DNA of 21,823 nucleotides from positions 1 through 21,823 of the forward strand of contig JAFGKO010000017.1 in assembly GCA_016928525.1 (NCBI GenBank). The letters are read 5' to 3'. The notes beneath the pieces were generated by a model. That model was given only the letters and a program-made list of their open reading frames with translations. It was not told the DNA's origin and searched no databases. The translations under genes were made by a program, and so were the position numbers. Position 1 is the stretch's first letter, and every line of letters starts with the position of its first letter. Source of the stretch: Anaerolineales bacterium (GTDB lineage Bacteria; Chloroflexota; Anaerolineae; Anaerolineales; Villigracilaceae). Shown here in pieces: positions 1 to 8,528 of the stretch.

Positions 1-504
1 AACTACCTGCAGCGCGGCAACGTGGACGTGGGCTTCATGGGCGGCGCGCAAATTGACAAATATGGCAATATCAACGCCACTGTCATCGGTGATTATGCGC
101 AGCCCAAAGTACGACTGCCTGGTTCTGGCGGCTCACAGGAAATTGCAGCTTGGGCCAACCGCTGCTACATTATGACTCCCCACCAGAAGCGCCGCTTCCC
201 CGAAAAAGTGGATTTCATGACCTCGGCAGGCTTCTTGAACGGTCGAAAAGAGCGTGAAGCCACCGGGGTTCGCGGCGGTGGGATGTTGGCCGTAGTCACT
301 GACATCGGCCTGTTGGAACCAGATGAAAACGGCGAGATGGTGCTGACTGCCCTGCATCCCGGCAAGACAATTGAACAGGCGAAAGAGAATACCGGCTGGG
401 ATTTGAAGGTTGCAAGCCAGGTGCGAACAACAGACCCGGTTACCGAAAAAGAACTGCAAATCCTGCGAAACGACTTGGATCCGAGTGGAATATATCTGAA
501 ATAA
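1..504 (+). CDS. Family I CoA-transferase subunit B-like, C-terminal part
   Basis: The reading frame is open from the window edge, so the N-terminus is missing; about 167 residues remain. It shows the conserved GAQIDKYGNIN segment, the LPGSGG glycine loop followed by an alternating hydrophobic strand, and a C-terminus ending DPSGIYLK. These are typical of glutaconate/3-oxoacid CoA-transferase B subunits, which move CoA between acyl groups in the cytoplasm as A/B heteromers. The catalytic Glu region would lie upstream and cannot be checked. The A subunit would be expected just upstream. The true substrate cannot be told from this part. The next gene starts 32 nt downstream with its own promoter-like box, so the two need not be co-transcribed. 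Confidence 0.85.
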   Translation, partial: NYLQRGNVDVGFMGGAQIDKYGNINATVIGDYAQPKVRLPGSGGSQEIAAWANRCYIMTPHQKRRFPEKVDFMTSAGFLNGRKEREATGVRGGGMLAVVTDIGLLEPDENGEMVLTALHPGKTIEQAKENTGWDLKVASQVRTTDPVTEKELQILRNDLDPSGIYLK

Positions 505-524
505 TTGATGATGAATAAAGAGCA

Positions 525-530
525 TATAAT
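525..530 (+). promoter_or_regulatory. TATAAT -10 box, probably leaderless start
   Basis: TATAAT ends 6 nt before the ATG of the diguanylate cyclase gene at 537. At that distance transcription would begin at or within a base or two of the start codon, giving a leaderless mRNA. No convincing -35 hexamer at 16-18 bp spacing is seen. Confidence 0.5.
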
Positions 531-536
531 CCTTAC

Positions 537-1661
537 ATGAACTTGAAGGTTAATTTCAAAAACCTGAGACCGGACCCGTCCAAAATGACAGGCTCCTACC
601 AGGACAGCCTGATCCATGTTACGAAACTGGGTACGATTTTCACGGCCGTGTTTTTCCTTGCTTTTGCCCTCGTTTACTGGTTCGGCGGGTATCCTGCCCA
701 GGCTGTATGGGTCAACCTGATTGCAACCCTGTGTTCTTTGTTCGGATACGTCCTTATCACCCGTTTCAAACGTCATAGACTTACCGCTCACCTGGTGACA
801 TTTGCAATCTACATCTCATCGGCAGGTGTGATGACGATTTCAGGAGGTATCCATTCTTCCAGTGTCATCTGGCAAGTTTTTGTGCCAGTTGCGGCCTCTA
901 TCATGGCTGGTCTATGGGCAGGTTTACGTTGGGGGGCCATCTGTTTTATCACTGTGATGACCGCCTATTTACTGGAAACAAGTGGGGTTACCCTGTTTGC
1001 TGGGTTTGAGACCACGCTATTGGACCGGTTGATCGACCTGGGTGGCGCAATTGTTGCTGCTTCGATTGCAATCTGGTATAGCGACAGCATCAAATCCCGT
1101 TCACTGACCGACCTCGAGAAGGCAAAGGCTCAACTGAATTATTTTGCTACGATTGACCCGCTGACAAACACGTTTAACCGCAGACACTTTTTGGAACTCT
1201 CTGAGCGGAAGATCAAAAGAACCCAACCATCCAACGGTCACGCATCCTTCCTGCTTTTCGACATCGATCACTTCAAGAAAATCAACGACGAACACGGACA
1301 CATCATTGGCGATCAGGTTCTACACGGTATCTCACAAATCTGTATGAAGAATTTACGCACCGATGATATCCTGGGGCGTTTTGGCGGAGAAGAATTTGTC
1401 ATCTTACTCCCAGAAACAAAGCTCGAGGATGCGCGAAATATTGCCGAGCGCCTCAGACTGCTCATTGCAGAGACCTCTATCGAAACCGAGATCGGCCCAA
1501 TCAACACCACAATAAGCATTGGTGTGGCTATCAAGGAGAGGGCCAGCCAATTGACCATAGATCAACTGCTTTCCAGGGCAGACCGGGCGATGTACCGAGC
1601 CAAACAGGCTGGAAGAAATCGGGTCGTCATCTGGGATGAGCGCAGTCTTCAAACAACTTAA
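537..1661 (+). CDS. Membrane-anchored diguanylate cyclase (GGDEF)
   Basis: Makes cyclic di-GMP from two GTP. The first ~190 residues hold six hydrophobic segments (about 33-53, 60-81, 86-109, 112-134, 139-156, 167-188), followed by a short helical linker and the DPLTNTFNRR entry of a GGDEF domain. The active-site motif is GGEEF (residues 283-287), a catalytically competent variant. RTDD at 274-277 lies exactly five residues before it, so the product-inhibition I-site (RxxD) is intact and feedback control is expected. The membrane part is of no domain I can name; it probably senses a signal in or near the membrane. A TATAAT box 6 nt upstream of ATG supports this start. An HD-GYP phosphodiesterase sits 13 kb away in the same window. 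Confidence 0.93.
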   Translation: MNLKVNFKNLRPDPSKMTGSYQDSLIHVTKLGTIFTAVFFLAFALVYWFGGYPAQAVWVNLIATLCSLFGYVLITRFKRHRLTAHLVTFAIYISSAGVMTISGGIHSSSVIWQVFVPVAASIMAGLWAGLRWGAICFITVMTAYLLETSGVTLFAGFETTLLDRLIDLGGAIVAASIAIWYSDSIKSRSLTDLEKAKAQLNYFATIDPLTNTFNRRHFLELSERKIKRTQPSNGHASFLLFDIDHFKKINDEHGHIIGDQVLHGISQICMKNLRTDDILGRFGGEEFVILLPETKLEDARNIAERLRLLIAETSIETEIGPINTTISIGVAIKERASQLTIDQLLSRADRAMYRAKQAGRNRVVIWDERSLQTT

Positions 1662-1715
1662 TCTAACTTTCGTCGTATGTAAGGATGAAATCATATTGTT
1701 TTTGGAGGTATTCGA

Positions 1716-1916
1716 ATGAGTCAAACTCGTGCTCCCTTACGACGCTCACGCCGCAACCGTGTGATTGCTGGTGTCTGTGGTGGATTAGGTGAATTCTTCG
1801 GAATCAGCGCTTTCTGGTTCCGCCTGGCTTTTTTCATCGCCTTTATCCCTGGCGGTGTACCGGGCTTGGTTCCATACCTGATTATGTGGATTATTGTCCC
1901 AAAAGCCAGCGAATAA
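1716..1916 (+). CDS. PspC domain small membrane protein
   Basis: A 66-residue protein that is nearly all PspC domain: a basic N-terminus (RRSRRNR), the signature VIAGVCGGLGEFFGIS, then hydrophobic segments around residues 28-60 with a Gly/Pro hinge. PspC proteins sit in the inner membrane; in the phage-shock systems that defined them they take part in envelope-stress signalling, but many stand-alone copies like this have no known role. GGAGG lies 8 nt before the ATG, a clear Shine-Dalgarno. The CPBP protease gene follows after 15 nt, so the two are probably co-transcribed, and both could relate to membrane stress (inference). Confidence 0.88.
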   Translation: MSQTRAPLRRSRRNRVIAGVCGGLGEFFGISAFWFRLAFFIAFIPGGVPGLVPYLIMWIIVPKASE

Positions 1917-1931
1917 TGTAAAATTGAACAG

Positions 1932-2855
1932 ATGACTGACTTACAACCCACTCCACAACGTTCCTTCTTGAAGAGCATCTTTCTCTCGCCGGATGAGCCC
2001 CGCCTGCGGGCGGGCTGGCGACTGGCAATACAAACCGTTCTATTGATTGTGCTCGGTTTTTGCTTTGGACTGCCAATCGGCCTGCTGGCCCTTATCCCCG
2101 GCCTCGAGTTGTCCGATGGGTTATTCCTGGCATTGAGCCAGGTGGTTGAGATCATCGCAGTTACCCTGTCCGTCTTTCTGGCACGGCGATTCCTCGATAA
2201 ACGCTCCTTCAGCAGTCTGGGTTTGAAGCTCGACAAATGGACAGCGATCGATATTTTTACCGGGATTGCCATCACATTCTTCATGATGGGATCGATCTAC
2301 CTGATCCAATGGGGAGTAGGCTGGCTGACCTTCGATGGCTTCGCCTGGGAGACAGATGACCTGTTGACCGTTCTGGGCGGGACTCTGGGCATGCTCGTCG
2401 TATTTATATTCGTCGGCTGGAACGAGGAACTGCTCTCGCGTGGCTACCATCTGCAAACACTTGCCAGCGGGTTGAGCCTGTTCTGGGGCGTAGTGATTTC
2501 ATCGGCTATCTTTGGCCTATTGCACCTGGGCAACCCCAACGCCACCTGGATCAGCGCCGCAGGCATCTTCCTGGCCGGTGTGTTCCTGGCTTATGGCTAT
2601 CTGGCTACCAAACAACTCTGGCTCCCAATTGGATTGCACATCGGCTGGAACTTTTTCGAGGGCGTGGTCTTCGGTTTCCCGGTCAGCGGTTTGGACATCT
2701 ACCGTTTGACGCGTATCACTGTCAGCGGACCGGAGTTGTGGACCGGCGGCGCTTTTGGCCCGGAAGCAGGCCTGATCGTACTGCCGGGATTATTGCTTGG
2801 CGCAGTGCTCATCTTTGTATATGCCCAATATGTAAGAAACTCAAATTCCGACTAA
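1932..2855 (+). CDS. CPBP family intramembrane glutamic protease
   Basis: A 307-residue polytopic membrane protein of the CPBP/Abi (CAAX protease-like, Rce1-related) family. All signature residues are present in order: EELLSR with E165-E166 and R170, H198 in FGLLHLGN, and HIGWN with H236 and N240. About eight hydrophobic segments are visible. The soluble N-terminus (DEPRLRAGWRL) is the usual lead-in for such proteins. Members cleave membrane-associated peptides or modify bacteriocin resistance; the substrate here is unknown. A TAAAAT box lies 7 nt before the ATG and no Shine-Dalgarno is seen, so an internal leaderless transcript is possible in addition to read-through from the PspC gene. The permease gene starts 3 nt after its stop. 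Confidence 0.9.
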   Translation: MTDLQPTPQRSFLKSIFLSPDEPRLRAGWRLAIQTVLLIVLGFCFGLPIGLLALIPGLELSDGLFLALSQVVEIIAVTLSVFLARRFLDKRSFSSLGLKLDKWTAIDIFTGIAITFFMMGSIYLIQWGVGWLTFDGFAWETDDLLTVLGGTLGMLVVFIFVGWNEELLSRGYHLQTLASGLSLFWGVVISSAIFGLLHLGNPNATWISAAGIFLAGVFLAYGYLATKQLWLPIGLHIGWNFFEGVVFGFPVSGLDIYRLTRITVSGPELWTGGAFGPEAGLIVLPGLLLGAVLIFVYAQYVRNSNSD

Positions 2856-2858
2856 CCC

Positions 2859-4385
2859 ATGCCCATCCTCGCGTCGATCCCCATTCTGGTCATCCTCGTC
2901 CTCATGATCGGTTATCGCTGGGGCGCGGCTCGCGCTGGCGCGGCTGGCTACCTGGCCGCGTTTTTCGTTGCCATCACCTTCTTCGGGGCGGGCGCGGATG
3001 TCCTTGCCTTCGCTCACACCAAGGCGATCATTCTCTCGGTGGACGTTCTACTTATCATTTGGGCGGCCTTTATCCTATATCGTGTCGCAGAAGATGCGGG
3101 AGCGATCAAAACCATCGGCAGGCTCCTGCCCTCGCTAACCCGCGACCGTGGCATGCAAGCGCTGCTGATCGGCTGGGTGTTCGCCTCCTTCCTGCAGGGG
3201 GCGGGCGGATTCGGTGTACCGGTGGCGGTGACCGCGCCCTTGTTGATCGGCCTGGGCTTCACCCCGTTGAGCGCGGTCATTATTCCCTCCATTGGGCACG
3301 GCTGGGCAGTGACTTTCGGCTCGCTGGGCTCTTCGTTCAACGCGCTGCTCTCCGCTACTGGCCTTGACGCCCGTGTCCTGGCCCCAGATTCTGCGCTCTA
3401 CTTGGGGCTGGCCTGCGTGCTGACCGGACCAATGATCGCGCACGCAGCAGATGGATGGAGCGGCGTGAAGCGGCTGCTCGTCCCGGCGCTAGTAATTGGC
3501 ACGGTTATGGGCACGGTGCAATTCACTATCGCTGTGGGAGCCGGGCTGTGGAACCTGGGCGCATTCGCTGGCGGGCTGGCGGGACTCGCTGTCAGCATGT
3601 GGGTGGCACGTTGGAGGGGGGCAGGCAAAGGGGTGGAAAGAAGCGAGCGGAAACCGCTTTTCCTGGCGCTTTCGGCATACCTCATCCTTATTCTCTTTAC
3701 AACCGTCATTCTGCTCATCCCAACAGTCAAAGATTGGCTGGGACAGGCATCCATCCAAATCCAGTTTCCTGAAACAGTTACAGCGTTGGGTTTCGTCAGT
3801 CCGGCTGGCACGAACCGTCCCATCCATATTTTTACACATGCAGGAGCGATATTGGTTTACACGTCGTTGGTATCGTTCTTTATTTATCGACGGGCGGGGT
3901 TGTATAAAGCAGGGGCGGGCAAGAATATTCTGCGTGGGACAATCAAGAGCATGATGTCTTCCAGTCTGAGCATTGTCCTGATGGTGGCCATGGCCAGCCT
4001 GATGCAGGGCAGCGGTATGACCGAAGCAATGGCGCAGGGATTGGCTGATGCAGCCGGAAAGGCCTTTCCCCTGATCGCACCCTGGATCGGTGGCATCGGC
4101 GCTTTTATGACCGGCTCAAATACCAACTCGAATGTGGTCTTTGCCGGGCTGCAAATGCGAACGGCGGAATTGCTGGCTTATAGTGTACCCGCCATCCTGG
4201 CCGGGCAAACTGCTGGGGCAGCTGTTGCATCCGTTGCCGCACCAGCCAAGGTGGTGGTGGGAGTCAGCACAGCCGGCATGGCTGGCAAGGAGGGCGATGT
4301 GTTGCGCGCCCTGGTCGGTTATACTGCCCTCTTGGTCATGTTTATCGGCTTTTTGACCGGGTTGGCAAGTCTTCTGGGGTTTTGA
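2859..4385 (+). CDS. L-lactate/glycolate permease family (LctP) transporter
   Basis: A 508-residue polytopic protein matching the lactate permease family (TC 2.A.14) in length and motifs: AFILYRVAEDAGAI, the glycine-rich segment QGAGGFGVPVAVTAPLL near residue 110, and MTGSNTNSNVVFAGLQ near residue 420. About 12-14 membrane segments are visible. Family members import lactate, glycolate and other 2-hydroxyacids with protons or sodium. The next genes, a 2-hydroxyacid dehydrogenase and a HAD phosphatase, fit a 2-hydroxyacid role, glycolate being a reasonable guess because HAD enzymes include phosphoglycolate phosphatases (inference). It begins 3 nt after the CPBP gene without a recognisable Shine-Dalgarno. 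Confidence 0.92.
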   Translation: MPILASIPILVILVLMIGYRWGAARAGAAGYLAAFFVAITFFGAGADVLAFAHTKAIILSVDVLLIIWAAFILYRVAEDAGAIKTIGRLLPSLTRDRGMQALLIGWVFASFLQGAGGFGVPVAVTAPLLIGLGFTPLSAVIIPSIGHGWAVTFGSLGSSFNALLSATGLDARVLAPDSALYLGLACVLTGPMIAHAADGWSGVKRLLVPALVIGTVMGTVQFTIAVGAGLWNLGAFAGGLAGLAVSMWVARWRGAGKGVERSERKPLFLALSAYLILILFTTVILLIPTVKDWLGQASIQIQFPETVTALGFVSPAGTNRPIHIFTHAGAILVYTSLVSFFIYRRAGLYKAGAGKNILRGTIKSMMSSSLSIVLMVAMASLMQGSGMTEAMAQGLADAAGKAFPLIAPWIGGIGAFMTGSNTNSNVVFAGLQMRTAELLAYSVPAILAGQTAGAAVASVAAPAKVVVGVSTAGMAGKEGDVLRALVGYTALLVMFIGFLTGLASLLGF

Positions 4386-4391
4386 TGTGTT

Positions 4392-4553
4392 ATGCTTAAA
4401 GACAAATTCAACCGACAAACAATCACCTTCCTGACCATCTCGCTGGCTTCGATTCTGCTGTATCCAGCAGCACAAGCCGGGCTTAGTGCAGTCACCTGGC
4501 TCTTATTCGGGCTGGTTATATTGGCAGCAACCCTGATCTTAACGACAAAATGA
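4392..4553 (+). CDS. Small two-helix membrane protein, translationally coupled
   Basis: A 53-codon ORF starts 6 nt after the permease stop and ends in an ATGA overlap with the dehydrogenase start, an arrangement that usually means translational coupling and argues that it is a real gene. The protein has a polar basic start (MLKDKFNRQ), a first hydrophobic segment at about residues 11-28 and a second at about 32-50, ending in TTK. I do not recognise the family. Its place between transporter and enzyme suggests a small accessory subunit or regulator of the permease (inference only). Confidence 0.65.
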   Translation: MLKDKFNRQTITFLTISLASILLYPAAQAGLSAVTWLLFGLVILAATLILTTK

Positions 4554-5578
4554 GCAAACCTGCTTCCCCCGTTGACGTTCTTATCACAATGCCCTTCGGT
4601 TCCTCCCTGATAAAACCACTTCAGGAAGTATCTCCCTTGTTGCGTATCACCGTGCACCCGGCAAAAAACATCAACGAAATACCGGATGAACTCTGGGCGC
4701 GTTGCGAAGTGCTCTACACGGACCGCGTCATCCCGGACGCTGAACTGGCTCCCAATTTGAAGTGGATGCAATATCATTACGCGGGACTCGACCCAACCGT
4801 GGGCATCACGCCTGTCGACAGGCCCAACCTTATCGTCACAACTTTAAGCGGCGCGGCCACCTCGCAAATCGCCGAGCATGTGCTGACGATGTTGTTGGCA
4901 TTTGGGCGGCAACTACCGGCCCTCTCGGCGCAACAGAAAAAAGCCGAATGGCCAAAAGACCGCTGGGAACGCTTCAAGCCCCGCGAATTACGCACCAGCA
5001 CAGTGGGTATCGTCGGGTATGGCAGTATCGGTCGACAGATCGCACGACTGCTACGCGAGTTCGGTGCAACCGTCCTTGCCACCAAGAGCGATGCCATGCA
5101 TCCCATTGACAGTGGGTACACCCCAGAGGGGATGGGTGATCCGAGCGGCGACCTCGTCCATCGACTGTATCCAGCGCAAGCGATCAAATCGATGGTCAAG
5201 GGCTGTGATTTTATCGTCGTATGCGTTCCGCTCACAGAGAACACGCGCGGTCTGATCGATAACGACGTACTGGCAGCCTGCAAACCAACCGCCTATCTGG
5301 TAGACGTTTCGCGTGGCGGTATCATAGATCATGCCGCACTGATCAAAGCACTGAACGAGCACAAGCTGGCTGGGGCGGCATTGGATGTTTTCCCCGAAGA
5401 GCCGTTACCTCCAAAAAGTCCGCTCTGGGGAATGTCCAACGTCATACTCACGCCGCACATTGCAGGCGTCAGCGCACATTATGACGAACGCGCAATTGCG
5501 TTGTTCGCCGAGAACCTTTCGCGCTATATTGCCGATTTGCCCCTCTATAATGTATTCAATCCACAGCGAGGATATTGA
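4550..5578 (+). CDS. D-2-hydroxyacid dehydrogenase (NAD(P)-dependent)
   Basis: A 342-residue cytoplasmic oxidoreductase of the D-isomer-specific 2-hydroxyacid dehydrogenase family, interconverting a 2-oxoacid and a D-2-hydroxyacid. The Rossmann motif GYGSIG follows VGIV near residues 150-158. The catalytic triad is complete: R255 in VDVSRGGIID, E284 in FPEEPLP, H303 in LTPHIAG. Glyoxylate/hydroxypyruvate reductases and D-lactate dehydrogenases share this fold, and the sequence alone does not decide among them. A stretch of about 20 extra residues (around 185-205, with GYTPEGMGDPSG) between the cofactor motif and the catalytic region is typical of a subset with this longer loop. It overlaps the preceding small gene by 4 nt and the HAD gene follows after 7 nt. 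Confidence 0.92.
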   Translation: MSKPASPVDVLITMPFGSSLIKPLQEVSPLLRITVHPAKNINEIPDELWARCEVLYTDRVIPDAELAPNLKWMQYHYAGLDPTVGITPVDRPNLIVTTLSGAATSQIAEHVLTMLLAFGRQLPALSAQQKKAEWPKDRWERFKPRELRTSTVGIVGYGSIGRQIARLLREFGATVLATKSDAMHPIDSGYTPEGMGDPSGDLVHRLYPAQAIKSMVKGCDFIVVCVPLTENTRGLIDNDVLAACKPTAYLVDVSRGGIIDHAALIKALNEHKLAGAALDVFPEEPLPPKSPLWGMSNVILTPHIAGVSAHYDERAIALFAENLSRYIADLPLYNVFNPQRGY

Positions 5579-5585
5579 ACCGCGC

Positions 5586-6332
5586 ATGAATCGCCGCTTT
5601 GAAGTAATCTTCTTCGACCTGGGCGACACGCTCATGTACGACAAGGATCCCTGGGACCCCATCTTCCCGCGCGCCGATGCCGCCATGCGGGAATCGCTCG
5701 AAAGGGCCGGGTATCCCCTGGCTGAGAACGCCTACGGTGATTTTGACACAATATTTGACCTGTACTATCATCGCCGCAAGGACACCATCGAAGAGGAAAC
5801 GACCGTCCAATTATTACGCGAACTGATGGAAACGCAAGGCGACTCCCCCCCGGACCCGGTCCTGTTCGCCGCTATGGAAGCCATGTACGCTATCACGCAA
5901 GAAAACTGGTACGTCGAAGAAGACGCCGCCCAAACCCTTGAAACCTTGCGAAAAATGGGATACCGGCTGGGTATGATCTCCAACGCAGCCGATGACGAAA
6001 ACGTGCAGGAGCTGGTCGATAAGGGCAACCTGCGCTCCCATTTTGAATTCATCCTATCTTCTGCGGCCTGTGGAATTCGCAAACCAGACGCGCGCATCTT
6101 TCAACTCGCGCTGGATCACTTCAAGGTTCCTCCGGAGAAAACCGTTATGGTCGGCGATACACTTGAGGCAGACATCTCAGGAGCTAACCAGATAGGTATG
6201 TATAGCATCTGGGCTTCACGCCACGCCAAAACTCCCCCGGAAGGCGAACTGCCCATCCAACCGCAGGCAGTCATATCGTCGCTGAGCGAACTACCCAAAT
6301 TGCTCAAAGAGCTAGAAGAAGAACTCCCCTGA
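5586..6332 (+). CDS. HAD-superfamily phosphatase
   Basis: A 248-residue HAD hydrolase with all four motifs: I, FFDLGDTL with nucleophile D11; II, a Ser in ISNAADD; III, a Lys in RKPDARIF; IV, GDTLEADISGA. The DLGDT form of motif I has Gly where many members have the second Asp; this variant is widespread in phosphoglycolate-phosphatase-like and related proteins. A helical cap of about 70 residues lies between motifs I and II. The substrate is not certain; phosphoglycolate would fit the permease and dehydrogenase upstream. I chose the ATG at 5586 because the family fold begins there; the frame extends further upstream only inside the dehydrogenase gene. The gene's last codons form one arm of the terminator. 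Confidence 0.88.
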   Translation: MNRRFEVIFFDLGDTLMYDKDPWDPIFPRADAAMRESLERAGYPLAENAYGDFDTIFDLYYHRRKDTIEEETTVQLLRELMETQGDSPPDPVLFAAMEAMYAITQENWYVEEDAAQTLETLRKMGYRLGMISNAADDENVQELVDKGNLRSHFEFILSSAACGIRKPDARIFQLALDHFKVPPEKTVMVGDTLEADISGANQIGMYSIWASRHAKTPPEGELPIQPQAVISSLSELPKLLKELEEELP

Positions 6333-6345
6333 CCGGGGAGTTCTT
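6319..6345 (+). terminator. Hairpin overlapping the HAD stop codon
   Basis: An 11-bp perfect stem (AAGAACTCCCC / GGGGAGTTCTT) with a 5-nt loop. The TGA stop of the HAD gene lies at the start of the loop. It would end the plus-strand operon and could serve the converging antiporter gene too. There is no strong T-run after it. Confidence 0.65.
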
Positions 6346-6358
6346 GAGTCAAGCAAAA

Positions 6359-6504
6359 TTACTCCAGACACATCTGAACCGAAGGCATCCACTCCAAATC
6401 CCCGAGAATGGTCTGGTGATCCCCACTGTTTGGCGGGTTCCATCTTGCAGGACGATGATTTTGTCATCTCACCGAATGGCAAGGATCAACAAATCACCCG
6501 GCAA
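6359..6504 (-). pseudogene. Decayed second RCK_C (TrkA-C) domain of the antiporter gene
   Basis: Immediately after the antiporter stop, other frames still spell an RCK_C domain. LPGDLLILAIR aligns with LPGDCLVLAIR of the intact domain; after a TGA (6469-6471) where the intact copy has Arg, the frame continues DDKIIVLQDGTRQTV, then after a shift at the run of four G (6421-6424) GDHQTILGD, ending MCLE and TAA at 6361-6359. It aligns with the intact domain over about 46 positions without gaps. Three lesions are needed to explain it: a frameshift at 6494-6504, a nonsense codon (CGA to TGA would do), and a one-base loss in the G-run. The ancestral protein probably ended at 6359. Confidence 0.7.
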
Positions 6505-8419
6505 TAATCTCGCGCGAAAGATCCGGGCGCTCTGCGCTGGCATTTTCCAACCAATATCGAATATCCTCCAGGAGTTCCTTGGGGCCAAATAAAGTCAGGC
6601 GATCACCAAACACCAATTCGGTATTTCCGCGCGGAACCAATAACTCTTCTCCACGCCGGATGGCCAGAACCAGGCAGTCGCCCGGCAAATTCAGATATCG
6701 TAGGGGACGTTGAACCAATGACGTATTGAACATATTGATTTCAATTGTGTCGTTTTTATCCTGATAGGAGGCAAGTAAGTTAAAGGCATCTGGGGAACGC
6801 GCCATCATCGATATCAAGGTTGCCCGCTGTACCGCAGGCGTATAGGCTTGCACTTTAAGTTTATTGAATGCTGGCAATAAATCGGGGTCGACTACAAAAG
6901 CCACAATATTACGGATACCCATCTGGCGTGCAACTCGGGCTAAGGCCAAATTCTTGTTCCCATCTTCATGCAAAGCAAGCAAAGCTTCGATTTGATTGAC
7001 ATCCAACCCGGAAAAGATTTCGTTTTCAGAAACGCCAGGGAGGACTTTAAAACCAGCGCGGGTTACACGATCTACGTGGTCTTCTCTGGTAACAATAAAT
7101 CGGACAGTATCCCCATGCGCACGAAGCTCTTGCGCAACCTTCAAGCTCGTTTCGTTGGCGCCAGCGAGCAATTTATAACGCTTTTCTTCCTGGACAGTTT
7201 GAGGCAGAATGGCTCCGAATAAGAGCGGCATGAACAACACTGTCAAAAGCGCAAACAAGATCACGGTCACATTCGCGGCTGCATCCATAAGCCCAACACG
7301 GATGCCAATCACCGCAACCGCAATCTCCAGAGACAGATGAGTATTGAGCAGCACCCCCCCGCTTAGCAACTCACGCCATGAGAAATATTTTTTCAAGGGC
7401 AGCGCTGACAAAACCTTGACCGCAATCGAAATCAGTAGCAGGACAGGCAAAAGGAGCAAACTCTCAGGCGCTTGATATAATGCTTGCAACTCCAGCGTGG
7501 CGCCTACTAAAATAAAGAACACCGGAATAAAGAAGCCAAACCCGAAGGCTTCCAAACGATGCACCAACCCTTCATCATTCGGGCTCTTAAGTAAGGAAAT
7601 GATCATCCCTGCCAAGAACGCTCCTAGGATCAATTCCGCATTCACAAACTCCGCCAGCACAACAAAAGCAAGCAAAATAGCGAGCGCGCCGCGGACTTTA
7701 ATTTGCACAGTCGCCCTGGAAAGCTCATCAAAGAAACGCCGCACTACAGGACGCCGAACGAACGATGGCCCGAAACGGAAAAAAATCAAAAAAGCAAAAA
7801 ACAGCAAACTGATAGAGAGAATTTCTATATTAAAGCCCTGGTCAAATGTAATGATGTAGATCGTGAAAAAGATGACCGTAACAAAGTCAGCCAACGTAGC
7901 AACTACAAACACAACCTGTCCAAATGGGGAAGTAGTCAGCTTGCGTTCTTTCAAGATCGGCAACAACACGCCCAAAGAAGTGGCGCTCAAAATAAATGCT
8001 AACAGCCAAGGATCGGCATTGAGACCGAGTTCACGCACTAAATAACCGCCGGGGATGGCCAGCGCTAAGGTTGCCGCATAGACAAGCAAAGAAAGCAACA
8101 AGGTATTTGGCATTCCATCTTGTTTTTCCGACAACTCGCTCGAACGCGCAGGAAAAAGGCGGGAAAAATCGATCTCCATGCCCGCCAGGAACATCAAAAA
8201 AGCCAAGCCAACATCGCCCATGAATTCCAAGATGGGGCCTTCAGTGACCCATCCCAGGCCAGATGCGCCAACCAGGATCCCTGCTACAATCTCCCCAACA
8301 ACCACAGGCAGGAGACGAAAACGGGCCAGCAAAATTGGTACCAGGAAAGCCAACCCTAATACGATCAACAGGGGCACAAATCGTGTAGGCTCTTCGGAAA
8401 TCAATGGAACAAAGTGCAT
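6494..8419 (-). CDS. CPA2 cation:proton antiporter with RCK domains (Kef/Ros-like)
   Basis: A 641-residue membrane protein. Residues ~1-405 hold about 12 membrane segments of a Na+/H+ exchanger domain (PVVVGEIVAGILVGASGLGW near the start; FLAGMEIDF). From ~413 comes a TrkA-N/RCK_N Rossmann domain whose nucleotide loop is degenerate (LAGANETS instead of GxGxxG), so NAD(H) binding is doubtful. Residues ~553-615 are an RCK_C domain (LPGDCLVLAIRRGEEL, GDRLTLFG). Such proteins move K+ or Na+ against H+. I chose ATG 8419, 15 codons inside the longest ORF, because GAGGAGAG lies 5 nt before it and the family begins there. The end looks secondarily shortened: see the decayed RCK_C at 6359-6504. Confidence 0.92.
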   Translation of the reverse strand: MHFVPLISEEPTRFVPLLIVLGLAFLVPILLARFRLLPVVVGEIVAGILVGASGLGWVTEGPILEFMGDVGLAFLMFLAGMEIDFSRLFPARSSELSEKQDGMPNTLLLSLLVYAATLALAIPGGYLVRELGLNADPWLLAFILSATSLGVLLPILKERKLTTSPFGQVVFVVATLADFVTVIFFTIYIITFDQGFNIEILSISLLFFAFLIFFRFGPSFVRRPVVRRFFDELSRATVQIKVRGALAILLAFVVLAEFVNAELILGAFLAGMIISLLKSPNDEGLVHRLEAFGFGFFIPVFFILVGATLELQALYQAPESLLLLPVLLLISIAVKVLSALPLKKYFSWRELLSGGVLLNTHLSLEIAVAVIGIRVGLMDAAANVTVILFALLTVLFMPLLFGAILPQTVQEEKRYKLLAGANETSLKVAQELRAHGDTVRFIVTREDHVDRVTRAGFKVLPGVSENEIFSGLDVNQIEALLALHEDGNKNLALARVARQMGIRNIVAFVVDPDLLPAFNKLKVQAYTPAVQRATLISMMARSPDAFNLLASYQDKNDTIEINMFNTSLVQRPLRYLNLPGDCLVLAIRRGEELLVPRGNTELVFGDRLTLFGPKELLEDIRYWLENASAERPDLSREIIAG

Positions 8420-8528
8420 GTAATCTCTCCTCACAAAATCGGGCAGAGTGTAACACATCGCCAAACTTTAATACAGAAAAGTAAAGCGCGTGATAGAATT
8501 CGTCACCAACGCGCCAAGAACCATTTCA

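Noticed and set aside
2738..3367. 209-codon ORF on the plus strand overlapping CPBP and permease genes
   Set aside because: It is a shifted frame of two well-supported genes and has no family features.
5385..5585. Long upstream extension of the HAD frame
   Set aside because: It lies inside the dehydrogenase gene and has no family similarity; the fold begins at ATG 5586.
8420..8464. 15 extra N-terminal codons of the antiporter
   Set aside because: GAGGAGAG stands just before the ATG at 8419 and lies inside this extension.
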